Positions 1 to 6,011 of a DNA stretch of 7,142 bases are shown here, one piece after another. The number at the start of each line of letters is the position of its first letter. The stretch's first letter is position 1. The translations under genes were made by a program, and so were the position numbers. Below the pieces are notes generated by a model, which was not told the DNA's origin, did not search any database, and saw only the letters and a list, made by a program, of their open reading frames with translations. Origin of the DNA: an uncultured Fibrobacterota bacterium. GTDB taxonomy: Bacteria; Fibrobacterota; Chitinivibrionia; Chitinivibrionales; Chitinispirillaceae. The stretch covers positions 1 through 7,142 of the forward strand of contig CAISVC010000441.1 of NCBI GenBank assembly GCA_903888815.1, read 5' to 3'.

Positions 1-194
1 ACATCCGCCTGTTTGCCGAAAAAATAGGCTCCTGCAGCTAATCCGGACATATAGCAGCTCAATACCAGCGCTGCGGCAGAGACCGTACTGCCAAGGATGA
101 CCGTGCCTATCTTTGTCCATACCATCTCAAGTATCAGACTGCTCGCGCCGGTGGAGAAAAAAAGAAAATACAGAAGATAGAGCAGAAATTTCAT
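1..194 (-). CDS. N-terminal part of a fused MFS/spermidine-synthase-like membrane protein (partial, runs off the left edge)
   Basis: Only the first 64 residues are in the window. They contain a hydrophobic first segment (about residues 3-14), a GASSLILEMVWTKIG stretch, then LGSTVSAAALVLSCYMSGLAAGAYFFGKQAD. This matches the well-known N-terminal pattern of membrane proteins annotated as fused MFS/spermidine synthase: small-residue-rich SGAxxLIYEVxWxR, then GST, then a GLxxGxxxxGxxAD helix. Full-length members carry several membrane helices and usually a soluble aminopropyltransferase-like domain, which would lie outside the window; their substrate is rarely proven. The ATG at 192-194 is the only sensible start, because an in-frame TGA lies at 204-206, four codons upstream. 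The Shine-Dalgarno sequence is weak (GAAG-like). A good sigma70-type promoter lies about 65 bases upstream. The family call is from pattern recognition; whether the synthase domain is present cannot be seen. Confidence 0.8.
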   Translation of the reverse strand, partial: MKFLLYLLYFLFFSTGASSLILEMVWTKIGTVILGSTVSAAALVLSCYMSGLAAGAYFFGKQAD

Positions 195-254
195 CGTACG
201 TCTTCAAAAGGTTGTGGACAGAATTTTGTTTAAGTTAAGAGATGGATCTGGTAT

Positions 255-267
255 GAGTAATATACTC
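255..267. repeat. Small inverted repeat over the -10 box of the leftward promoter
   Basis: GAGTA (255-259) and TACTC (263-267) are perfect inverted copies around a 3-base centre, and they cover the proposed -10 hexamer at 259-264. A repressor operator commonly sits here, but 5-bp half-sites are short enough to arise by chance. No regulator gene is in the window. Confidence 0.25.
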
Positions 268-287
268 CTGTTTGTTGGTACAATCAA
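259..287 (-). promoter_or_regulatory. Sigma70-type promoter for the leftward membrane-protein gene
   Basis: Read on the minus strand, TTGATT (287-282) and TATATT (264-259) are separated by exactly 17 bases. They match the -35 consensus at 4 of 6 positions and the -10 consensus at 5 of 6. Transcription would start near 252 and leave an untranslated leader of roughly 58 bases before the ATG at 194. Spacing and position support the call; there is no experimental evidence. Confidence 0.55.
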
Positions 288-330
288 AAGCTATAATAAT
301 TTGGTACATAAAAAGGCTACTATAATCAAA

Positions 331-346
331 CCTGCCTTTAGGCAGG
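331..346. repeat. Perfect 6-bp palindromic hairpin, REP-like element
   Basis: CCTGCC (331-336), loop TTTA and GGCAGG (341-346) form a perfect, GC-rich stem in an AT-rich spacer. Neither strand has a proper T-tract right after the stem, so it is a poor intrinsic terminator. In translation the element and its right flank read KPAFRQVGIFN. That resembles the KPACRQAGI-type peptides seen where CCTGCC..GGCAGG palindromes are dispersed through some bacterial genomes, so a dispersed REP-like repeat is my preferred reading. Only one copy is in this window, so the repeat status is inferred. Confidence 0.45.
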
Positions 347-462
347 TGGGGATTTTCAATCTTCTTTTCAAAAACGCTCGCCGTATTTTAATGTAAAAAA
401 CGCATTTTTTCGAGGCAAAAGCAGTGCAGGCTTCTGTGGCTAATGGCAAATAAATCATTTTT

Positions 463-491
463 TTGACAGAATGTCCCTTTTGCATTATTTT
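463..491 (+). promoter_or_regulatory. Sigma70-type promoter for the DUF362 gene
   Basis: A perfect consensus TTGACA (463-468) is followed after 17 bases by TATTTT (486-491), which matches the -10 consensus at 4 of 6 positions. Transcription would start near 498 and give a leader of about 44 bases ending in the AAGGAG ribosome-binding site (531-536). A nearby TATAGG (494-499) is a better-looking hexamer but is 25 bases from the -35 box, too far to pair with it. Confidence 0.6.
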
Positions 492-541
492 GCTATAGGT
501 TGTACATTCTCTCATGAAGACCATTAAAAAAAGGAGTTTTT

Positions 542-2302
542 ATGCTTTTTTCCAAACTCTTTCTCCGCTGTCCGAAAACCGGGCGTATTCGCGGGCTTAA
601 TCCGAAAGCCTGGCCCAAATGGACGTTGCTGCTTTCCGGAATTGCAGCAACGGTATGGTACCTGGTCCGCGTCGTGCCCAAACCGTCGCGCGCCGCATAT
701 CCCTGTCAGCGGGCGGCATTCCCGATTATGACCGGTTTCCTGGTATATGTCGGCTCGCTTGCCGGATCAGTATTTGCTTATCGTAAAGCTCGCACATTAT
801 TTAAAAACAAAAAGCTGTTATATGGCATGCTGTTTTTACTCGTGAGTGCTGTTTCTTTGTTTGTTTTTATCTTGAATGACGCTCAACCTGTTTCGGCGGC
901 AAATCCTGTCGGCACTGCACAAGGGATCTTCCCCGGCCGGGTTGCGTGGGTGCACAATCCGAATGCCGCGATGTGGAGAGGCACTGGCAATTATTGGGCG
1001 TCCAACGTCAATCCCCAGGCAGAATATGACAAGGCGTTTACTGCAGGCATCGAATGCTTATCCGGCGGCACCGATGACGCAACCTCGTGGGACAGGATTT
1101 TCAGATGGTTCAACAACGCTCACGGCCGCGCAGGCACGGGGTATCAGGCCGGCGACACGATCGCCATTAAAATCAACCAGAATAATGACAGTATCCCCGC
1201 CGCCGATGTGGGAAATAGAAGCAACGCCAACCCGCAATCGTGCGTGGCAGTGGTCAGAAGCCTGGTAAACGCCGGCGTGCCTCAGGCGGAAATCTATATC
1301 GGCGACCCGAGCCGCGCTGTTTCGGACAATATCTTTAACGCCGTGCACACCCCGTATCCGAATGTGAAGGTGGTCGACTATTTCGGCAACAACGGCCGCG
1401 CTCTCGGTACTGCGTTTCAGACCGGCGCTTTCCCGGGCGGTGATGGCGGCGTCAAGAACCAGGAGTCGCTCTGTTTCTATCACGCCCGTTACATTGTCAA
1501 TATGCCGCTGCTCAAGGGGCATGTCGGCCAGGGCATCACTTTCGGCTCGAAGAATTTCTTCGGCGTCACGGGAATTACGCCCGTCTGGCAGAACAACGGC
1601 GGTCATCCCGGCAATGTTTCGCTCGCTACTTTTATGACAAACGCAAATTTCGGCGGCAAGGTCGTTCTCTGGTGCATGGACGCCATGTATCCGAACGTGA
1701 ACCTCGACGGCACGCCGAACCCCAACTGGGCCGAAGCGCCGTTCAATGGCTTACCGGCGTCAAGCTTTTTCATGTCGCTTGACGGCGTTGCCGAGGAATC
1801 GGTTTCGTTCGATTTCTTCTATCAGCATTATGCCGCTGAGGTTGATGCCAATAGCGGATACGCAGGCGCGCATGTTTATATGCAAAATGCAGCGACTGCC
1901 ACTCCAAGCGGGGGCACTCATGAACACTGGAACAGCAATGCGTTGCGTCAATATTCCCGCAACATCGATCCGATCAACGGCTTAGGCATCGAACTGGTAT
2001 ATATCAATGCGGGTACCGCTGCGGTCGAATATGCAGATGCGAAGGCCGGCATGCCGCGTTCTCTGGATATCGCCGGATGTGAAGGTGCAGCCGTGAAAAT
2101 CACGCTCCCCCGGGCAGGGGAATTCCGGCTGACCATCTACACCCTGGCCGGAAATAAAGCCGGCGAGATTGCAGGCGATGCGGGATCGGCCGGGATCAAT
2201 ATCGTATCTGTCAAGTCATGCGGTCTGCCCCCAGGCGCATACCTCATGCGCCTGACGTCACATGGAGCGCAGGTTGTGCGGCAGGTGCGCGTGGTGAAAT
2301 AA
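542..2302 (+). CDS. DUF362 protein with N-terminal membrane cassette and C-terminal Por-type (type IX-like) tail
   Basis: The 586-residue protein has three parts. Residues 1-111 hold three hydrophobic segments (about 28-44, 61-80, 92-111) with a PSRAAYPCQRAA loop (49-60) between the first two. Positive residues lie before helix 1 and between helices 2 and 3, so the rest should face the periplasm. Residues about 129-480 form the DUF362 core, recognised by PGRVAWVHNPNA (131-142), IKINQN (209-214), GVPQAEIYIGDPSR (245-258), NMPLLKGHVGQGITFGSKNF (320-339) and SFFMSLDGVAEES (408-420). Residues about 505-586 resemble the Por/type IX sorting domain: LTIYTLAGNKAGEI, then LPPGAYLMRL and the terminal strand VRQVRVVK. 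DUF362 has no settled biochemical role, and no ferredoxin-type cysteine cluster is seen. The ATG follows AAGGAG at 5 bases spacing. PVSA|AN (116-121) after helix 3 resembles a signal-peptidase site. The family call is firm; function is unknown. Confidence 0.88.
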   Translation: MLFSKLFLRCPKTGRIRGLNPKAWPKWTLLLSGIAATVWYLVRVVPKPSRAAYPCQRAAFPIMTGFLVYVGSLAGSVFAYRKARTLFKNKKLLYGMLFLLVSAVSLFVFILNDAQPVSAANPVGTAQGIFPGRVAWVHNPNAAMWRGTGNYWASNVNPQAEYDKAFTAGIECLSGGTDDATSWDRIFRWFNNAHGRAGTGYQAGDTIAIKINQNNDSIPAADVGNRSNANPQSCVAVVRSLVNAGVPQAEIYIGDPSRAVSDNIFNAVHTPYPNVKVVDYFGNNGRALGTAFQTGAFPGGDGGVKNQESLCFYHARYIVNMPLLKGHVGQGITFGSKNFFGVTGITPVWQNNGGHPGNVSLATFMTNANFGGKVVLWCMDAMYPNVNLDGTPNPNWAEAPFNGLPASSFFMSLDGVAEESVSFDFFYQHYAAEVDANSGYAGAHVYMQNAATATPSGGTHEHWNSNALRQYSRNIDPINGLGIELVYINAGTAAVEYADAKAGMPRSLDIAGCEGAAVKITLPRAGEFRLTIYTLAGNKAGEIAGDAGSAGINIVSVKSCGLPPGAYLMRLTSHGAQVVRQVRVVK

Positions 2303-2332
2303 GGATTCGGGCAACGCTCTCAATTGAATCGA

Positions 2333-4696
2333 TCAGTCAGTGAGGCCGAAACCATAAGCAAACAGGCCCGTTTTGCCGTCACCCGCGTTGATGGGCTCCT
2401 GGGCCGAGTTTGTAGGCCATGTAATCTGCAGCTTGCCGGTAAACTTATACCCCTGGTCAGAGTACAACATTTCACCGACGCCCCTTCCCTCCGTGCCGGG
2501 CAGACTTGCCCAGATAAACGCGTCGCAATTGGGAAGGACTCCTGATATGTCAAGCGGCCTTCCGGCCATAAGAAGGCCGATGACCTTTTTCCCACCGGTG
2601 TGCGCGGCCGCGATCTGCGTAATGACGTTGGCGTTCGTGCCGCTCGCGTTGTTGCCGGTTATGGCGATATCAGGGAAACTCGTTTCCGCATAGGGATCTT
2701 CGCTGAGGACTGCAAGGATATAGTCTGACGTTCCAACGGCGCCCGGGCTCGCAGTATACGTCACCGTGCCGGTACAGAGTGCCTGGATACCCTGCCTGAT
2801 CGTGGTGCCGCCCGATGTCGGGGTGCCCACAGAACCCTGCCAGCTCACTGTCCAGCCGCCGCACTGGATACCGATATTGTCACCGCCGGTGCCCCATATT
2901 GCTACATTTGCCGCTTTGGGCATCGGTAGAACAGGTACGCCGCCAACCGAGTTGTTCTTGAGAAGAACAAGAGACGCCCTCACACACGCGCGGGCGACAT
3001 CCCGGTGCGCCGCGCAGCCGACAAGCGCGGTCAGTCTCCGGTCCGTCAAATACTGGCCCGGGCTGAACAGGTTCATCCAGCATTTTACGCGAAGCACACG
3101 CTTGACTGCATCATCGAGCCGCGCCGTATGCGTTGGATACATGGCATTAAAATTATCAGGTGCATTAGTAGATATTATGGTTACACCGCAGCCGGGCGCC
3201 ATGGGTACGTCGAGACCTGCATCCATGGAGGCAGGGAGAGGCCAGCCCGCTTCCCAGTCACCCACGACAAAACCATTGAAACCAGGACCGCCCTGCAGCC
3301 CGGTTTTGAGCCAATCCGTGAGGAGGGGCTTGTTCCTGTGCATCGCAGTACCGTCGCACCAGCTTGACATTGAGGGCATGATGGTCGCCACGCCCGCGGC
3401 AACCGCGGAAGAATATCCGGGCAGATTGATTGCCCTTGCCGTGGCATCAGGTCCAACAGTCTGGCCGGGGTTTCCGCCGTTCGTCGTGTTGCCGTCACCG
3501 GCAAAATGTTTGCAGCATGCGGCATAGGTCATGGGGCAGGACAAATCAGTGAGCTGGAGGCCGAGAACAGCGTGCCGTGCCATAATCTGGGTGCGCTCAG
3601 GCGTCTCGCAGAAACCTTCGTATGCGCGTCCCCAGCGATCGTCCCGGATCACGGCAATGCAGGGTCCAAAGCCCCAGTTTGCTCCGGAACCGCGCACTTC
3701 CAAAGCACCTACGCGGAAGCCTTTCTGTATGAGCAGCGTGTCCTGGATCGCGCCCATGCCCATGTTATGAGGGAAAATGGTTGCACCGGGAACAGCGCTG
3801 GCGCCATGTACGGCATCGTAAACCGCCAGGACCGGGATTTTTAATGTAGTGTTTATCATGGCGTTCTGGTAACCGTCAAACAGGTTCGCTGTGGCGGTGG
3901 CGCCCGCAGCATACCCTGAACCTGAAAAACAGCCGCCGCCGCCAAAGGCGTTGCCGCAGAAGTTGGTCGCCAGAACATTCGCGGCTGGAAACTGCGGCAT
4001 GCAAATCTGGCCGCATTTCTGAAGCTGCGTCATCCTGCCGAAATAGACATTGACTATGGAGTCGATGTTAACCGGCACCAGGGTCACGTTTCCGACATTG
4101 TCGGTGTATGTAGAGATAGGTACGACGACCGCGGTATACCCTGTTTTTCCGACCCTGACCGAGTCGATAATCGCGAGTTTCGCGAGTTTCCTGGCCATGA
4201 CAAGCGGCGTGTTCGCCGATGACAGGGTATAGGCGACCGAGCCGCTGTTGACGCCCGTATTGAACATCTTCTGATAGCTTACCTTGTCACCGACCTTGAT
4301 TTTAAGAACATACATCGCTTTTGAAAGGCTCGCACAGACGGGCTCAAGGGAATACTTTCCTTTGTCAATATCCGCGCCGAAAGCCGTACCGACCATCTTT
4401 CCCGTGACGTCGAAAATATCAACGGTCACCGGGCCTTTCGCTGCAAGCGCGATGGTTGCCTGCGGCGTTGCCGGTTGAATTGCGGAAACTCCGACTCCAA
4501 AAGAGCCGTCCGTAAGGGAAAAATCCCATGACAGACGCTTGGCGACATTCATATAGGTGACGGTGGCCATTGCGATACCCTGGCCGCCGGTCGTAACGAC
4601 TCTTCCATGGTTCGTAAAATCGCCGCTCTGGCCGAATGCCATCGTATACGCGAGCAGCGCCGCACATGAAACCGCACCGATCTTAATGCATCTCAT
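2333..4696 (-). CDS. Secreted family 3 glycoside hydrolase (probable beta-glucosidase/exo-glucanase)
   Basis: A 787-residue exported enzyme that probably releases glucose from beta-glucan oligosaccharides by the retaining mechanism. A signal peptide (1 to about 22, ending AFGQ) is followed by a carboxypeptidase-regulatory-like segment (about 28-68, TDGSF), a Por-tail-like module (about 78-148, VDIFDVTGKMVG) and a short segment with VGKTGYTAVVVPISTYT (about 183-199). The GH3 barrel domain (about 213-540) has DAVHG (D294), DDRWGRAYEGF (352-362), KHFAGDG (K396, H397) and GFNGFVVGDWEAG, whose D480 (codon 3257-3259) is the expected nucleophile. The second domain (about 570-787) has LSEDPYAET, offering E666 or E671 as acid/base, then AGRPLDI, PGTEG and FAYGFGL. 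It ends there, so it is a two-domain, barley-exoglucanase-like GH3 without a C-terminal FnIII domain. The mature part has about 18 cysteines. Substrate specificity cannot be read from sequence. Confidence 0.9.
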   Translation of the reverse strand: MRCIKIGAVSCAALLAYTMAFGQSGDFTNHGRVVTTGGQGIAMATVTYMNVAKRLSWDFSLTDGSFGVGVSAIQPATPQATIALAAKGPVTVDIFDVTGKMVGTAFGADIDKGKYSLEPVCASLSKAMYVLKIKVGDKVSYQKMFNTGVNSGSVAYTLSSANTPLVMARKLAKLAIIDSVRVGKTGYTAVVVPISTYTDNVGNVTLVPVNIDSIVNVYFGRMTQLQKCGQICMPQFPAANVLATNFCGNAFGGGGCFSGSGYAAGATATANLFDGYQNAMINTTLKIPVLAVYDAVHGASAVPGATIFPHNMGMGAIQDTLLIQKGFRVGALEVRGSGANWGFGPCIAVIRDDRWGRAYEGFCETPERTQIMARHAVLGLQLTDLSCPMTYAACCKHFAGDGNTTNGGNPGQTVGPDATARAINLPGYSSAVAAGVATIMPSMSSWCDGTAMHRNKPLLTDWLKTGLQGGPGFNGFVVGDWEAGWPLPASMDAGLDVPMAPGCGVTIISTNAPDNFNAMYPTHTARLDDAVKRVLRVKCWMNLFSPGQYLTDRRLTALVGCAAHRDVARACVRASLVLLKNNSVGGVPVLPMPKAANVAIWGTGGDNIGIQCGGWTVSWQGSVGTPTSGGTTIRQGIQALCTGTVTYTASPGAVGTSDYILAVLSEDPYAETSFPDIAITGNNASGTNANVITQIAAAHTGGKKVIGLLMAGRPLDISGVLPNCDAFIWASLPGTEGRGVGEMLYSDQGYKFTGKLQITWPTNSAQEPINAGDGKTGLFAYGFGLTD

Positions 4697-4701
4697 AACC
4701 A

Positions 4702-4710
4702 CCCTCCCTT
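4702..4710 (-). promoter_or_regulatory. Ribosome-binding site that fixes the GH3 start
   Basis: The minus strand reads AAGGGAGGGTGGTTATG. The GGAGG core (4707-4703) is 6 bases from the ATG at 4696-4694, an ideal spacing. An in-frame GTG at 4702-4700 would directly abut the core and cannot be served by it. The ATG at 4696 is therefore the start, giving 787 residues rather than 789. Confidence 0.75.
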
Positions 4711-4734
4711 TATGCTTTAAAACTTTTTGATGGG

Positions 4735-4760
4735 AAAAACGCGGCTTCGTCTGGTGCCGC
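4735..4760 (-). terminator. Terminator-like hairpin in the GH3 leader (terminator of the cupin gene or attenuator)
   Basis: On the minus strand GCGGC (4760-4756), a 10-base loop and GCCGC (4745-4741) form an all-GC 5-bp stem, followed by G and then TTTTT (4739-4735). This has the layout of a short Rho-independent terminator. It lies downstream of the proposed GH3 promoter and 38 bases before the GH3 start codon, so it could end read-through from the cupin gene or act as a leader attenuator. The stem is short and the loop large, so strength is uncertain. Confidence 0.4.
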
Positions 4761-4799
4761 CCGCTCCAGAAAAATCAAACTCCCTATCAGCTACAGTAT

Positions 4800-4829
4800 A
4801 CTATACAATACAATGCAATCTAAAAACAA
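4800..4829 (-). promoter_or_regulatory. Sigma70-type promoter for the GH3 gene
   Basis: On the minus strand TTGTTT (4829-4824) and TATAGT (4805-4800) are separated by 18 bases, matching the -35 consensus at 4 of 6 positions and the -10 at 5 of 6. The start of transcription would fall near 4793, leaving a leader of about 97 bases, unusually long and containing the hairpin at 4735-4760. The surrounding ATTGTATTGTATAGTATAC run is AT-rich and offers an overlapping TATACT as a second, less well spaced -10 box. Confidence 0.5.
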
Positions 4830-4845
4830 CCCGCGTCCTAATGAA

Positions 4846-5427
4846 TTAATATTTAAGTTCAACGACTTTGTTATATTCCCAGCCGTTGGTTTTGCACATC
4901 GTTTTAACATGGTCGTCCCAGGTCGGTTCGGCACCGGGCCGGGCGCCGAAGCAGTCGATGCAAAGGTAGCGCAGTGTTTTGGTGCCCCCGGCTTTTATAG
5001 AATGCCACGTAGCTGCCGGCACCCTGACGATATTTCCCGGTTTGACAGTGAACTGCTGTTTGTTATCGCCGATAGTCAAAACCCCCTCGCCTTCAATGAG
5101 GTGAAAAATCTGCTCCGTATCGTCGTGTTTATGCCAGGGTGGAGCCTGTCCGGGTTCGAGCACGACGACGAAGACCTCGGAGAAGGTTGATTTCTCTCTC
5201 GGAATAACCATGTCGTTTATATGCGTAGGAAACTTGTATCGTTTATATTTGTCAATATTAAAAACATATTGGGTGCTGTCGGCCGGTTTTGCCTTCGGGG
5301 CCTCCTGGGCGGCGGGAACGGGAGCTGCAGGAGCGGTTTTGGTTTGGGGACCGGCGACGCTTACGGCAAAGAGGGCCATCGACGCCACGATTGAACAACG
5401 GATACAACGAAGAGATCCCGTTTTCAT
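4846..5427 (-). CDS. Exported single-domain cupin protein
   Basis: The 193-residue protein starts with a basic MKTGSLRCIR stretch and a hydrophobic segment (about 12-25), a likely Sec signal peptide or anchor. An Ala/Pro/Lys-rich linker follows (about 28-50). The folded part (about 52-193) is a cupin. Motif 1 is GQAPPWHKHDDTEQIFHLIEG (93-113), with H99, H101 and E105 as metal ligands. Motif 2 is GNIVRVPAATWHSI (131-144), with H142 as the fourth ligand. The complete 3-His/1-Glu set predicts a bound divalent metal, but cupins range from dioxygenases and isomerases to sugar-binding proteins, so the reaction is unknown. The ATG follows AAGGAA (5440-5435) at 7 bases. It lies upstream of the GH3 gene on the same strand, 149 bases away with a promoter between, so it is probably a separate transcription unit. 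Export suggests a role outside the cytoplasm. Confidence 0.85.
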   Translation of the reverse strand: MKTGSLRCIRCSIVASMALFAVSVAGPQTKTAPAAPVPAAQEAPKAKPADSTQYVFNIDKYKRYKFPTHINDMVIPREKSTFSEVFVVVLEPGQAPPWHKHDDTEQIFHLIEGEGVLTIGDNKQQFTVKPGNIVRVPAATWHSIKAGGTKTLRYLCIDCFGARPGAEPTWDDHVKTMCKTNGWEYNKVVELKY

Positions 5428-5517
5428 ACGGATGTTCCTTTCTGATGGAGTTTAGTATCCGAATAAACGTGTTCCGGATGAGCCCGTCCTATGGAAAAAT
5501 ACCATCCGTCATGCCGC

Positions 5518-5988
5518 CTAAGAAATGATATTCATACAGCATTTCTTGAACTTCTTCCCGCTGCCGCAGGGACAGGGATCGTTGCGATTGACATCGGTAT
5601 AGCGTTTTCTGAACGTTTCTCCTTTTACCGAACCGTCATCGCGGAATTTTTCCTGATACCTTTCATCGAGAGCGGTGACCCACTCCGTCCATGCGCCTGC
5701 CGGCGGAAACCTGCCCGACTGCGTCAGATAATCGAAAAAGCTGCTCAGTAGCTTCGGCACCATGCGCCGCACGGCAAGAGGCGTGTCGAGCCGCGCCAGA
5801 TGGTTCATGAGCACTTCTTCGAGTGCGGCAATCGAAAACGTATCCGGCGCAAATCCGCGCCGGCGGCATGCGGCCGCAAAGGAACCAAGCAGCCCGGCGG
5901 CGTGCTCCTTTACATCAGAAGAAAGGAATAAAAACTCCTGCGAAAGGATAAATTCATCGATAAAAGCATCGAAATCGGACGTTATCAT
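5518..5988 (-). CDS. SEC-C motif (zinc-binding) protein of unknown function
   Basis: The 156-residue cytoplasmic protein ends in a textbook SEC-C motif, NDPCPCGSGKKFKKCC (137-151 region). Its C139, C141, C150 and C151 are arranged as in the zinc-binding tail of SecA. The rest (about 1-115) looks mainly helical, with no signal peptide or membrane segment and no enzyme motif that I recognise. In SecA the motif helps bind SecB and ribosomes; in many small stand-alone proteins like this one its job is unknown. The start at 5988 is 23 bases after the stop of the activase-type gene, so the two are probably co-transcribed. Its ribosome-binding site is only a G-rich GGGGG (5999-5995) at 6 bases spacing. 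The 90-base gap to the cupin gene downstream contains no convincing promoter or terminator. Confidence 0.85.
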   Translation of the reverse strand: MITSDFDAFIDEFILSQEFLFLSSDVKEHAAGLLGSFAAACRRRGFAPDTFSIAALEEVLMNHLARLDTPLAVRRMVPKLLSSFFDYLTQSGRFPPAGAWTEWVTALDERYQEKFRDDGSVKGETFRKRYTDVNRNDPCPCGSGKKFKKCCMNIIS

Positions 5989-6011
5989 TCTCTACCCCCG
6001 TCTTTTTACCG

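Larger units (their letters stand above)
195..541. other. Divergent intergenic region
   Basis: This 347-base gap separates the leftward membrane-protein gene from the rightward DUF362 gene. It is clearly more AT-rich than the flanking genes. It holds a leftward promoter (259-287), a short inverted repeat over that promoter's -10 box (255-267), a perfect CCTGCC/GGCAGG palindrome (331-346) and a rightward promoter (463-491). Short open frames run through it on both strands (for example 214-396 plus and 291-524 minus). They have no Shine-Dalgarno site or recognisable motif, and the plus frame simply reads through the palindrome, so I do not call them genes. Confidence 0.7.

Noticed and set aside
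214..396. Open frame of about 60 codons on the plus strand in the intergenic region
   Set aside because: It has no ribosome-binding site, overlaps the leftward promoter and reads through the CCTGCC palindrome; its peptide has no recognisable motif.
395..410. A6/T6 run that looks like a hairpin
   Set aside because: The CGCA between the runs breaks any stem beyond A-T pairs, and no GC stem is present, so it is not a terminator.
291..524. Open frame of 77 codons on the minus strand in the intergenic region
   Set aside because: It lies over the DUF362 promoter and leader, has an AT-driven composition and no recognisable motif.
1058..1606. 182-codon frame antisense to the DUF362 gene
   Set aside because: The sense frame has clear conserved DUF362 motifs throughout; the antisense frame is a by-product of GC-rich codon use.
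2303..2332. Possible bidirectional terminator between the convergent genes
   Set aside because: Only a 5-bp GATTC/GAATC pairing with a long loop is present and there is no T-tract on either strand.
3254..3262. Glycine before the GH3 nucleophile (VVGDW instead of the more familiar SDW)
   Set aside because: From family knowledge VVGDW is common in bacterial ExoP-like GH3 enzymes, so it is not an odd substitution.
2766..3527. 253-codon frame antisense to the GH3 gene
   Set aside because: It covers the GH3 catalytic motifs on the other strand and its own product shows no motif or start signal.
5475..5508. CGGATG/CATCCG inverted repeat between the SEC-C and cupin genes
   Set aside because: The 22-base loop, a competing ATGG/CCAT pairing and the absence of a T-tract make it unlikely to be a terminator or operator.
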